Source of the DNA: BOG-1155 sp963717985
Lineage (GTDB): Bacteria > Desulfobacterota > Syntrophorhabdia > Syntrophorhabdales > WCHB1-27
Reading direction: 5' to 3'
Assembly (NCBI GenBank): GCA_963717985.1
Contig: CAVQYC010000005.1
Span: forward strand, 434,001 to 498,000
Length of the DNA: 64,000 bases
The notes beneath the pieces are model-generated. The model was not told the DNA's origin and made no database searches. It worked only from the letters and a program-made list of their open reading frames with translations. Within the stretch, counting starts at the first letter, position 1, and each line of letters starts with the position of its first letter. This document shows, piece after piece, positions 51,669 through 58,964 of this stretch. The position numbers were made by a program, and so were the translations under genes.

Positions 51669-52700
51669 ATGGCGCAGAGAACAGTTGACGTACACTGCCA
51701 CTATTATCCGAAGGAATACATTGACTATCTGATATCGAGGGGTAAGGATAAGACCCCCTATTGTATCCAGGATGGCCCCACCGCTTATAGGATGTACTAC
51801 AAGGGTGTAGCCGTGGCCCATATTGATAGGGCGGGCCACTATGATCTGGAAGCGCGGATAAGGGACCTTGATGCCGCAGGTCTCGACACGCAGCTTCTCA
51901 CCGTCACCATCCCGGGCCCGGAGACCCTTGAGCGGGATGCGGGTATTCATTGGGCTAAGTTCTGCAACGACGCCCTTGCAGAGGCTGCCAGGAAATACCC
52001 TGGGCGTTTTTTTCACATGGCGTCCCTGCCCTACCAGGACGTCGATGCGGCGTGTGCAGAGTTGGAAAGGTGCAAGAAATTGGGTGCCGTCGGCATTCAG
52101 ATGTTCTCGAACGTCAACGGCGAGGCCGTTTACCTCGAGAAGTTCCATCCGATTTATGAGATCGCCAACAAGTACGATATGCCTTTCCTGGTACACCCGG
52201 CAGTGCCCCTGACCGCTCCCGTCATGGACATGATGCGGCTCCCTTACCAGCTCTGGGGCTACACGCTCGATACGAGCATGGCCGTCATGAGCCTCATCTT
52301 TCAGGGCGTTATGGACAAGTTCCCGAAGATGACCCTGGTCCACGGGCATTTGGGCGGAACGGTGCCCTACTTTGTCCGCAGGATCCAGGATGCGTACAAA
52401 GGCTACGGGAAGGAATGGGGGCTTGAGCTGAAGGAGCCGCCCGACGTGACGTACAAGACCAGGGTCTATCCCGACACCACGTCGTTCTACCTGCCGGCAA
52501 TGAAGTGCTGTCTCGAATGGGTCGGCCCGGGCCAGATGATTATCGGCACGGACTACGCTCACAGGGTCGGCGACCCGGAAGGGGCAATCAAGGCGATAAA
52601 AGACTTGCAGACCCAGGCGGGCTTGAAGCAGGACGAGATCGACTTGATACTCGGGAAGAACGCGGAGAGGATCTTTCATCTGCCGCCGATGAAGAAATAG
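51669..52700 (+). CDS. amidohydrolase-2 (ACMSD-type) decarboxylase/carboxylase
   Basis: A 343-residue TIM-barrel metal enzyme of the ACMSD family. The metal ligands are visible: His9 and His11 in DVHCHYYP, His176 in FLVHPAVP, His225/His227 in LVHGHLGG, and Asp295 in IIGTDYAHR. Relatives include gamma-resorcylate, salicylate and 2,3-dihydroxybenzoate decarboxylases, which work reversibly as phenol carboxylases. It lies between the two phenylphosphate-synthase-like genes, where Thauera has UbiD-type carboxylase subunits. A carboxylating or decarboxylating role on a phenolic acid is therefore the best guess, but hydrolase activity cannot be excluded. Strong hairpins lie on both sides of the gene. 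Confidence 0.75.
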   Translation: MAQRTVDVHCHYYPKEYIDYLISRGKDKTPYCIQDGPTAYRMYYKGVAVAHIDRAGHYDLEARIRDLDAAGLDTQLLTVTIPGPETLERDAGIHWAKFCNDALAEAARKYPGRFFHMASLPYQDVDAACAELERCKKLGAVGIQMFSNVNGEAVYLEKFHPIYEIANKYDMPFLVHPAVPLTAPVMDMMRLPYQLWGYTLDTSMAVMSLIFQGVMDKFPKMTLVHGHLGGTVPYFVRRIQDAYKGYGKEWGLELKEPPDVTYKTRVYPDTTSFYLPAMKCCLEWVGPGQMIIGTDYAHRVGDPEGAIKAIKDLQTQAGLKQDEIDLILGKNAERIFHLPPMKK

Positions 52701-52711
52701 AACGGACCTGG

Positions 52712-52741
52712 CCGAGGGGAGGGTTTCTTCCCTCCCCTCGG
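52712..52741 (+). promoter_or_regulatory. intercistronic hairpin after the amidohydrolase gene
   Basis: CCGAGGGGAGGG (52712-52723), loop TTTCTT, CCCTCCCCTCGG (52730-52741): a perfect 12-bp stem 12 nt past the stop codon, with no U-tract. It is likely to stabilise the upstream mRNA 3' end. Confidence 0.6.
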
Positions 52742-52793
52742 GCCGGAAAGATGGCCCTGGCGAAAGGGTTCCTCGAATGTCGGGAGGCTTAGA

Positions 52794-53531
52794 ATGGCTA
52801 TCGAGTTGAAGTGGGTTGGTTTTGACTTTGGTCAGTGCATGATGGACCCGACGGGATTGCGCAACTATCTCGTGGTGGGCGACGTGTCGAAAGAGATCGG
52901 GGAGCCTGACCTCGTTGAGGAGCGTATATACAGGTATCGGCAGCTTAAGGAAATGTACGGTAGTTATAGTGCAATCAAAGAGGGCCATCGCAGCGAGATC
53001 ATGACTCATGTCTTCGATGGAAGTGACAGGGCCATGGAGGTCTTCTCCGCCAAGGAACAGGAACACCTGCTCATGGGGAACGGTCTGGAAGAAGCGCTCC
53101 GCTACCTGAAGGACGAGGGGATTCACCTTGCGGTCGTCGCTGAGCTAAAAAAGACGCTGGGTGCGATGGGTTCCGATATCGTGACCCGCTTCCTCGATAC
53201 GAAGGGCCTGACAGGCTATTTCGAAGAGTTGGTAACGCCGCAGGGGAGAATCGATCTGCGGGATGGATCTATCGATCTGGCGTACAAGGGAAAGACGAAA
53301 GAGGAGGGGACGCTCTACGACCAGTTGATTCTGGCGCTGCGGAAGCGCGGCATCGATCCGCAGGAGGGCGCCATAGTGGGGGACAAGCCTGCCACCGATA
53401 TCATCCCCGCGAAGAAGCGGGGTTTCATCACGATACAGTACACGGGCTATGTCGACTCAAATCCCCATGAGGCGGATTACCGGATAGGTGATTTTCTGAA
53501 GCTCAAAGAGATGATCAGGAAGAAGGTGTGA
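52794..53531 (+). CDS. HAD-superfamily protein with altered catalytic motif
   Basis: A 245-residue HAD protein. Motif I reads VGFDFGQCMMDP: the nucleophile Asp11 is kept, but the second Asp of the usual DxD is Gly13. Motif IV is intact (IVGDKPATDIIPAKKRG), and KGKTKEEGTLYDQLI supplies the Lys region. Standard phosphatases need both aspartates, so this protein may bind a phosphate ester or act slowly. In Thauera the delta subunit of phenylphosphate carboxylase is a HAD protein, and this gene may be its counterpart. The next gene starts 1 nt after its stop, so they are coupled. Confidence 0.75.
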   Translation: MAIELKWVGFDFGQCMMDPTGLRNYLVVGDVSKEIGEPDLVEERIYRYRQLKEMYGSYSAIKEGHRSEIMTHVFDGSDRAMEVFSAKEQEHLLMGNGLEEALRYLKDEGIHLAVVAELKKTLGAMGSDIVTRFLDTKGLTGYFEELVTPQGRIDLRDGSIDLAYKGKTKEEGTLYDQLILALRKRGIDPQEGAIVGDKPATDIIPAKKRGFITIQYTGYVDSNPHEADYRIGDFLKLKEMIRKKV

Positions 53532-53532
53532 T

Positions 53533-54201
53533 ATGAGTGGGCCAAAACGCATAGTGATAGAGTATGAGGGCGGTACGCGCAGGGAAGTGCCCTTCAGTCA
53601 GTTGAGCAGGCAGGCGCAGGCGGAACTTTCCAGCCTGGGGTCCCCCGAGAAGGCCGGGACGGCGAAAAACTTCGTTCTCCTTGAATGGAAGGACGGATGG
53701 AAGGAGGTCGCTGCCGTGGATGGGCGGGCCTCGGAGCTGCTCCGCTTCTACACACTGGAGCGCGTCGAAGAGGTAGGCCGGCTGTCGCTAGACGTAGCGG
53801 ACGCCTATCCCGAACTGCTTCAGATAAAACGCCTCCCCCGTCACATAGAGCACATCCTGTTTGTCGGGAGGGAGTCCCTCCAGGCATATGTGCCGGAAGA
53901 GAAAGTGACGGTGAAAGAAGGCGGCAAGGTAGAGCACATTTTCTATGACAAGAAGAGACCTGATTTTAAGATGGAGGATGCTTCTGCTGCCTCCACGCGT
54001 TTTGCGGCTGTACTCGGTTCTTTGAATGAAGAGCTTCAGAAGAAGGGGCTGCGGGGCTCGGGCGTAGTCGCCCTGGGCGAGGATGAGCGCCGGCAGCTTT
54101 ACAATGAACTCGCCCATGCGCTGGGACTGAAGGGATATCGGCAGCAGCATGATGTCTATGAATTCCTCCAGCTTGCCCTTTCGAGGCTGGACGCGACATA
54201 G
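53533..54201 (+). CDS. conserved-operon protein of unknown function
   Basis: A 222-residue protein with no recognised family. It is basic at the N-terminus (SGPKRIVIEYEGGTRREVPF, ending FSQLSRQAQAELSSLG), followed by a mixed core with FVLLEWKDGWKEVAAVDG and a helical C-terminal region (EDERRQLYNELAHALGLKGY). It takes the place next to the PpsA-like gene where the Thauera operon encodes the small CBS-domain stimulatory subunit PpsC, but no CBS motif is visible. The length (24 kDa) is similar to PpsC. It could be an unrelated regulatory or scaffold subunit. Confidence 0.55.
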   Translation: MSGPKRIVIEYEGGTRREVPFSQLSRQAQAELSSLGSPEKAGTAKNFVLLEWKDGWKEVAAVDGRASELLRFYTLERVEEVGRLSLDVADAYPELLQIKRLPRHIEHILFVGRESLQAYVPEEKVTVKEGGKVEHIFYDKKRPDFKMEDASAASTRFAAVLGSLNEELQKKGLRGSGVVALGEDERRQLYNELAHALGLKGYRQQHDVYEFLQLALSRLDAT

Positions 54202-54227
54202 GCGAAAAATAAAAAACGGGGGGGATT

Positions 54228-55949
54228 ATGTACGACAAATTGAACCTTGACACGCACGACAGGAGCATTTCGGGTTTGAGGACTCTCAGGATGCCTGAGG
54301 ACAACGATATTTTCTGGTTCCGCGACGATCTTCACCAGCCTTTTCCCATATCGCCTCTCGGTATGACGACCATACAGAAGCACCACGCCTGGGGCTACCA
54401 TGTGGGGGCCGAGGTGACGAAGCTGCCGCCTTCAAAGGGCGGTCACGTGAAGATCCACAAGGGCCGGGTGATGCTCGGCTTCGAGGCGCTTACCGACCCC
54501 GACGAGATCGGCAGAAGAGCCGCTGAGTTCGGCAGGCTGCTTGAGCACTGCGGGGCCCACTGGGATGAATGGTACACCCATCACATCGACGAGGTAAAGG
54601 AAGGTCTCAATTTCATGGCGTCGGTCAACGACGGCATGTCCGACACAGACCTGTACAATGCGATCAAGAGAAGCGAGGCGCTCAACAGAAGGAACTGGGA
54701 GATCCACTTCACCACCATGTACATGGCCGATGTGCTTTATTTCGGTTTCGAGGGTTTTTGCAAAGAACACGGGCTCGAAGAAAAGGACTTCACCATCATG
54801 CTCAAGGGGCTTGAGACCATGGCCACCAAGACCGATACGGCACTTTGGGAGCTTGCCAAGCTGGCGGATGGATACGAGATAGGCGACAAGATCCTCAATG
54901 GCGACCCCAAAGTCGTGCTCTCCGAGCTGGAGAAAGATTCCAAGGGCGTGACCTGGATCAAATCATTCAACAAGTTCCTCGACATGTACGGTCACCGGAT
55001 TTCGGCAGCCCACCTCGATGTCATCTTCCCCACGTGGATCGAGGACCCCTCTCCCGTTATGGAGACATTGAAAGCGTACATCTCCAAGACGAGGCAGGGA
55101 TGGGATATAAAGGCAGACAGAGAAGCGATGATCAGGGAAGGGCAGGCCTCAGCCAATGCCTTCAAGGCAACCCTTAGCGATGCAGAGCGCCCGGAGTTCG
55201 AGAAACAGCTCGAGATAGGCAAGAAAATCTACCAGTTCCAGGAGGACCACGGCTTCTATATCGATGGCTCCTCAACTGCCCGGCTCCACGATGTGGCCAC
55301 GGTCTGCGGAAAAAGGCTTGTCAAATATGGTCTCCTTGAAAAATTCGATGATGTGTTCTTCTTTAATTACTATGAATTGGCTGAGGTGATGGAGTCCGTC
55401 TCCATGAACAGGAGCCCTGCAATCTATCACTACCGCCGTCTGACCCTTCCCCTTATCAAGGAAAGGAGAGAGGGATGGGAGCAGGTCGCGGTAGCGCAGG
55501 AAGCGCCGCTGACGATGGGCACGATCCCGCAAAAGGCGGAGGACCCCATATTGATGAAGGTCTTCGGGATGGTGGATGAGATGCTGAAGGCCGGAAAAGT
55601 TGAAGAAATGGCGGTGATGGATGTCTTTGAAGGCTATCCCGGCGCACCAGGTGTTGCTGAAGGGATTGCCCGTGTGGTGAAAACCTTCGAAGGCTTCTCG
55701 ACCTTGAAGCAGGGCGACATCCTGGTGTGTCCCTACACGGCCACCGCATGGACCCCGCTTTTCCCGAAGATCAAAGCTGTCGTGACGGATACGGGCGGCA
55801 TGCTCACCCATGCAGCCATTACGGCCAGGGAGTACCGGATCCCGGCGGTTGTAGGAACATGGAGGGCCACCCGTTCAATATCTGATGGCGACCTGATCAG
55901 GGTGAACGGGAACACGGGAACCGTGGAGATACTCAAGAAGGCTTCGTGA
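54228..55949 (+). CDS. PEP-utilising mobile-domain protein (phenylphosphate synthase alpha-like)
   Basis: A 573-residue protein. The C-terminus is the phosphohistidine swivelling domain: GGMLTHAAITARE with the phosphoryl-accepting His528, then YRIPAVVGTWRATRSISDGD and the closing VNGNTGTVEIL. The first about 450 residues are a helical substrate domain resembling the large PpsA-type subunit rather than PEP synthase. In phenylphosphate synthase the phospho-His passes phosphate to phenol. With the ATP-grasp partner at 50588 this forms a complete split enzyme. GGGGGG precedes the ATG. The identity of the phenolic acceptor is inferred. Confidence 0.78.
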   Translation: MYDKLNLDTHDRSISGLRTLRMPEDNDIFWFRDDLHQPFPISPLGMTTIQKHHAWGYHVGAEVTKLPPSKGGHVKIHKGRVMLGFEALTDPDEIGRRAAEFGRLLEHCGAHWDEWYTHHIDEVKEGLNFMASVNDGMSDTDLYNAIKRSEALNRRNWEIHFTTMYMADVLYFGFEGFCKEHGLEEKDFTIMLKGLETMATKTDTALWELAKLADGYEIGDKILNGDPKVVLSELEKDSKGVTWIKSFNKFLDMYGHRISAAHLDVIFPTWIEDPSPVMETLKAYISKTRQGWDIKADREAMIREGQASANAFKATLSDAERPEFEKQLEIGKKIYQFQEDHGFYIDGSSTARLHDVATVCGKRLVKYGLLEKFDDVFFFNYYELAEVMESVSMNRSPAIYHYRRLTLPLIKERREGWEQVAVAQEAPLTMGTIPQKAEDPILMKVFGMVDEMLKAGKVEEMAVMDVFEGYPGAPGVAEGIARVVKTFEGFSTLKQGDILVCPYTATAWTPLFPKIKAVVTDTGGMLTHAAITAREYRIPAVVGTWRATRSISDGDLIRVNGNTGTVEILKKAS

Positions 55950-55954
55950 TAGTT

Positions 55955-55992
55955 CCCCCTGTGCCCGGCTCGCGAGGGCCGGGCAGAGGGGG
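55955..55992 (+). promoter_or_regulatory. intercistronic hairpin after the ppsA-like gene
   Basis: The arms 55955-55969 (CCCCCTGTGCCCGGC) and 55978-55992 (GCCGGGCAGAGGGGG) pair at 14 of 15 positions. It lies 6 nt after the stop, with no U-tract. Confidence 0.6.
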
Positions 55993-56029
55993 ATGGGTTG
56001 AATAAAAGTACTCTTAAGGAGAAGAAGCG

Positions 56030-57214
56030 ATGAAATACGAGAAGTTATTTGAGCCGATCACCATGCGTGGGGTCACCTTTCCCAACAGGATACAGCGTAC
56101 CTCTATGGTGTCGGGCCTGACAACGGAGGAAGGATTCGTCACGGAGGATCTCAAGAAAAGGTACCTGAGAGAGGCAAAAGGCGGCGTCGGGGCCATCGTC
56201 GTAGAGGCAGCCGTTGTTATCCCCTCGAAGAGTCCCTACAACCTCCGCATCTCAAGCGACGAGTTCGTTCCCGGTATCACCGACGTGGTTAAAGCGGTCC
56301 GCGAAGCGAACAAGGACGTCAAGATGGGCATCCAGATCATGCAGCACCTTAAACTCGCGAAGTCCGGCTGGAGACAGAAGGTCGAGGATTTCAAGACGGA
56401 GGAGCTGCCGAAGATCGTCGAGGACCACGTTGCGGCAGCCAAGCGCGCCCTGGCCTGCGGTTTCGACTTTATTGAAGTCCACATGGCCCATGCCTATGTG
56501 CTCTCATCTTTCCTTTCCCGCGTCAACAAGAGGACCGACGGGTATGGAAGCAGCCTTCAGAATAGAATGAAGCTGCCCACCGAAGTATTCCAGGCCGTCA
56601 GGGCCGTGGTCGGAGAGAACTTCCCGCTTGGCGTCAGGATAAATGGCGAGGATTTTCATGTCTCGGGCAATACGCTGGCCCAGAGCTCGCGGATCGCCGT
56701 GAAACTCGCGGAGCTGGGGGCGGATTATATCAGCGTATCAGCCGGCAGCCGCTTTGAAGATGCCCTGACGCCCCCGGAAGGGAGCCCTCCCGATCCGATG
56801 TCCGGCTACAGCGGTCATCGGATGAGTCCCTGGTTCTGGTGGCCCGATGGTACTCATGTTTTTTTGGCTGACGGCATCAGGCAAGCGGTCAGGGCGGCCG
56901 GTTTCACCACGCCTATTATCACGGCCGGGAAGATCAGGGAGCCGGAACATGCCGAAAGGATTTTGCAGCAGGGGAAGGCGGACGTCATCGGCCTGTGCCG
57001 GGCCCTCCTTGCAGACCCCGACTGGCCCGTCAAGGCAAAAGAGGGTCGGGAGAAGGAACTCGTCCGCTGCGTCGCCTGCAACTGGTGTTTGGAAGCCGAC
57101 TCCCGCTACGAGAAGGTGAATTGCAATCGCTGGCCCCAGGGTATGCTGAATGCACCCGATCCCTTTACACCTTCGATTGCGAGGCCGGGCGAATTCAAGA
57201 AAGAGGATCTCTAG
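56030..57214 (+). CDS. old yellow enzyme-family FMN/FeS oxidoreductase
   Basis: A 394-residue protein equal to the TIM-barrel half of 2,4-dienoyl-CoA reductase-type enzymes. It starts FEPITMRGVTFPNRIQRTSM, with the active-site region HMAHAYVLSSFLSRVNKRTD, FMN-phosphate segments such as TPIITAGKIREPEHAERIL, and a C-terminal cysteine cluster CVACNWCLEADSRY followed by VNC, likely a [4Fe-4S] site. The FAD/NAD half is missing, so reduction must come from another protein. It could reduce an unsaturated ring or enoyl intermediate. The gene follows a strong hairpin. Confidence 0.82.
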   Translation: MKYEKLFEPITMRGVTFPNRIQRTSMVSGLTTEEGFVTEDLKKRYLREAKGGVGAIVVEAAVVIPSKSPYNLRISSDEFVPGITDVVKAVREANKDVKMGIQIMQHLKLAKSGWRQKVEDFKTEELPKIVEDHVAAAKRALACGFDFIEVHMAHAYVLSSFLSRVNKRTDGYGSSLQNRMKLPTEVFQAVRAVVGENFPLGVRINGEDFHVSGNTLAQSSRIAVKLAELGADYISVSAGSRFEDALTPPEGSPPDPMSGYSGHRMSPWFWWPDGTHVFLADGIRQAVRAAGFTTPIITAGKIREPEHAERILQQGKADVIGLCRALLADPDWPVKAKEGREKELVRCVACNWCLEADSRYEKVNCNRWPQGMLNAPDPFTPSIARPGEFKKEDL

Positions 57215-57285
57215 TCACTATCTACCATGTGGTCGCCAGGGGTTGCGTGGAGAAGGCAATATAAGTTTTCAAGGAGCGTGTGCAT

Positions 57286-58929
57286 ATGAGCGTCGAATTT
57301 CCGAAACACAGTCGGGACCAGGTTGAGAAATACGTGAACAAGCGGTGGTGGCTCGGCCTTACGCTAGGTGATATCCTGGACCGGGTGGCCGACGTCTTCC
57401 CCACCAGGGAAGCAGTTGTCGATGATAGGGGCCGCATCACCTTCGCGGAGCTCAAGGGGCGGGTGGAGCGGTTGGCCGCAGGCCTCATGCGGCTCGGCAT
57501 CAAACAGGGTGAGTGCGTGCTTTTGCAACTGCCCAACTGGGGCGAGTACGTCTACTCGTATTTCGCCCTCCAAAAGATCGGAGCAATACCGGTTGTCCTG
57601 ATCTCTGGCTACAAGCAGCTCGAAGTGGGTCACCTGGGTAAACTGACCGAGGCGACCGCCTGGATCGTCCCGACTTCCTATCGTAAGATCGACTACGCGT
57701 CATTCCTGGGAGAAGTGCGGTCATTCAACCCCCAGTTGAAACAAGTGATTTCCGCGAGGGCTTCCGGCAGCGCGCCTGGGTTTACCAGCAGCCTCGAGAC
57801 ACTGATAGAGACGCCCATCACCGAGGACGAGCGGGAAGAGCTTGGCCGCAGAAGGCCGGATCCCATTAGTGTGGCCCATATCATACCTTCGGGAGGGACG
57901 ACGGGTCTGCCTAAGGGCATACCCAGGAGCCATAACGATTACATTTGTAATGTCGAATATATGCACCGGGGATGGGAGATGAATGCGGGCGATGTCGCGC
58001 TTGTCGTCGTCCCCGTAGGTCATAACCTCGCTCTCCTCAACGTGGTTGGGTCCATCCTCTTCGGCTACAAGCTCGTGCTCCTCGATTCCACGAAGCCGGT
58101 CGATATTTGTGCGACCATCGAGGCGGAAAAGGTGACCTATATGCCGATGGTGCCAAGCCTCGTGCGGAGAATACTGGAACAGCCCGAGCTGGGGACCTAT
58201 AGTTTGGCATCACTGAAGAAGATATCCGCCGGTGGAGAGCCCAGCACGCCGGAGCTGATTCGAGATGTCTACAAAAAACTGAACTGTACGTACATAAACG
58301 AGTTCGGCATGAGCGAGGGTCTTCTCTGCAGGACGAGCCTTACAGACGATGTCGAGACGATCTGTACTACGGTAGGGAAACCCTGCTGCCCGTACGACGA
58401 GGTACAAATCCTGGATACGGACGGGGGCCAGGTAGGCCCCGGCTCGGATGGTGAGCTGGCAACGAGAGGACCATGCATCTTCGCCGGGTATTTGAAGAAC
58501 CCGGAAGAAAACGCAAAATCCTTTACATCGGATGGCTTTTTCAGGACGGGCGACCAGGCACGGAGGGACGACGCGGGCAACCTGCGTATCACCGGAAGGA
58601 TCAAGGACCTTATTATAAGGGGTGGTGAGAATGTGACGCCCTCTCAGGTGGAGGATCTCCTGTGCCAGTCTCCGGAGATCGCCGATGCAGCGGTGATCGG
58701 TATGCCTGACAGGGAACTGGGTGAAAAGGTCTGTGCGTACGTACGGTTGACACCCGGTGCGACGACCGATCTGGACAAGATACGTAGTTTCATGGAGAGC
58801 AAGGGCGCCTCCAGGCTTTTGATCCCGGAGTACTGCGTCTTCGTGGAGACGCTCCCCCTCACGGAAGCGGGAAAACACGATAAAAAGGCCCTGCGTAAAG
58901 ACATACGGCAGCGACTTGGGGTAGAATAG
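57286..58929 (+). CDS. AMP-forming aryl/acyl-CoA ligase
   Basis: A 547-residue ANL-superfamily enzyme, close in style to dihydroxybenzoate-AMP ligases (N-terminus with PKHSRDQVEKYVNKRWWLG). The motifs are complete: A3 IIPSGGTTGLPKGIPRSH, A5 YINEFGMSEGLL, A7 FFRTGDQARRD, A8 GRIKDLIIRGGENVTPSQVE and A10 (GKHDKKALRK). It should activate a hydroxybenzoate as CoA thioester for the reductase encoded downstream. The ATG at 57286 has AAGGAG 9 nt upstream; a GTG at 57280 is the alternative. Confidence 0.85.
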   Translation: MSVEFPKHSRDQVEKYVNKRWWLGLTLGDILDRVADVFPTREAVVDDRGRITFAELKGRVERLAAGLMRLGIKQGECVLLQLPNWGEYVYSYFALQKIGAIPVVLISGYKQLEVGHLGKLTEATAWIVPTSYRKIDYASFLGEVRSFNPQLKQVISARASGSAPGFTSSLETLIETPITEDEREELGRRRPDPISVAHIIPSGGTTGLPKGIPRSHNDYICNVEYMHRGWEMNAGDVALVVVPVGHNLALLNVVGSILFGYKLVLLDSTKPVDICATIEAEKVTYMPMVPSLVRRILEQPELGTYSLASLKKISAGGEPSTPELIRDVYKKLNCTYINEFGMSEGLLCRTSLTDDVETICTTVGKPCCPYDEVQILDTDGGQVGPGSDGELATRGPCIFAGYLKNPEENAKSFTSDGFFRTGDQARRDDAGNLRITGRIKDLIIRGGENVTPSQVEDLLCQSPEIADAAVIGMPDRELGEKVCAYVRLTPGATTDLDKIRSFMESKGASRLLIPEYCVFVETLPLTEAGKHDKKALRKDIRQRLGVE

Positions 58930-58964
58930 CACAAGACCGGATATCTCTTTTTTGGGGAGGAAGA

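Noticed and set aside
51669..52700. Amidohydrolase as a ring-opening hydrolase (BamA type)
   Set aside because: BamA belongs to the crotonase fold; this protein has TIM-barrel metal ligands of the ACMSD family.
51528..53126. 532-codon open frame on the minus strand
   Set aside because: It lies opposite the amidohydrolase and HAD genes and has no family features; shadow frame.
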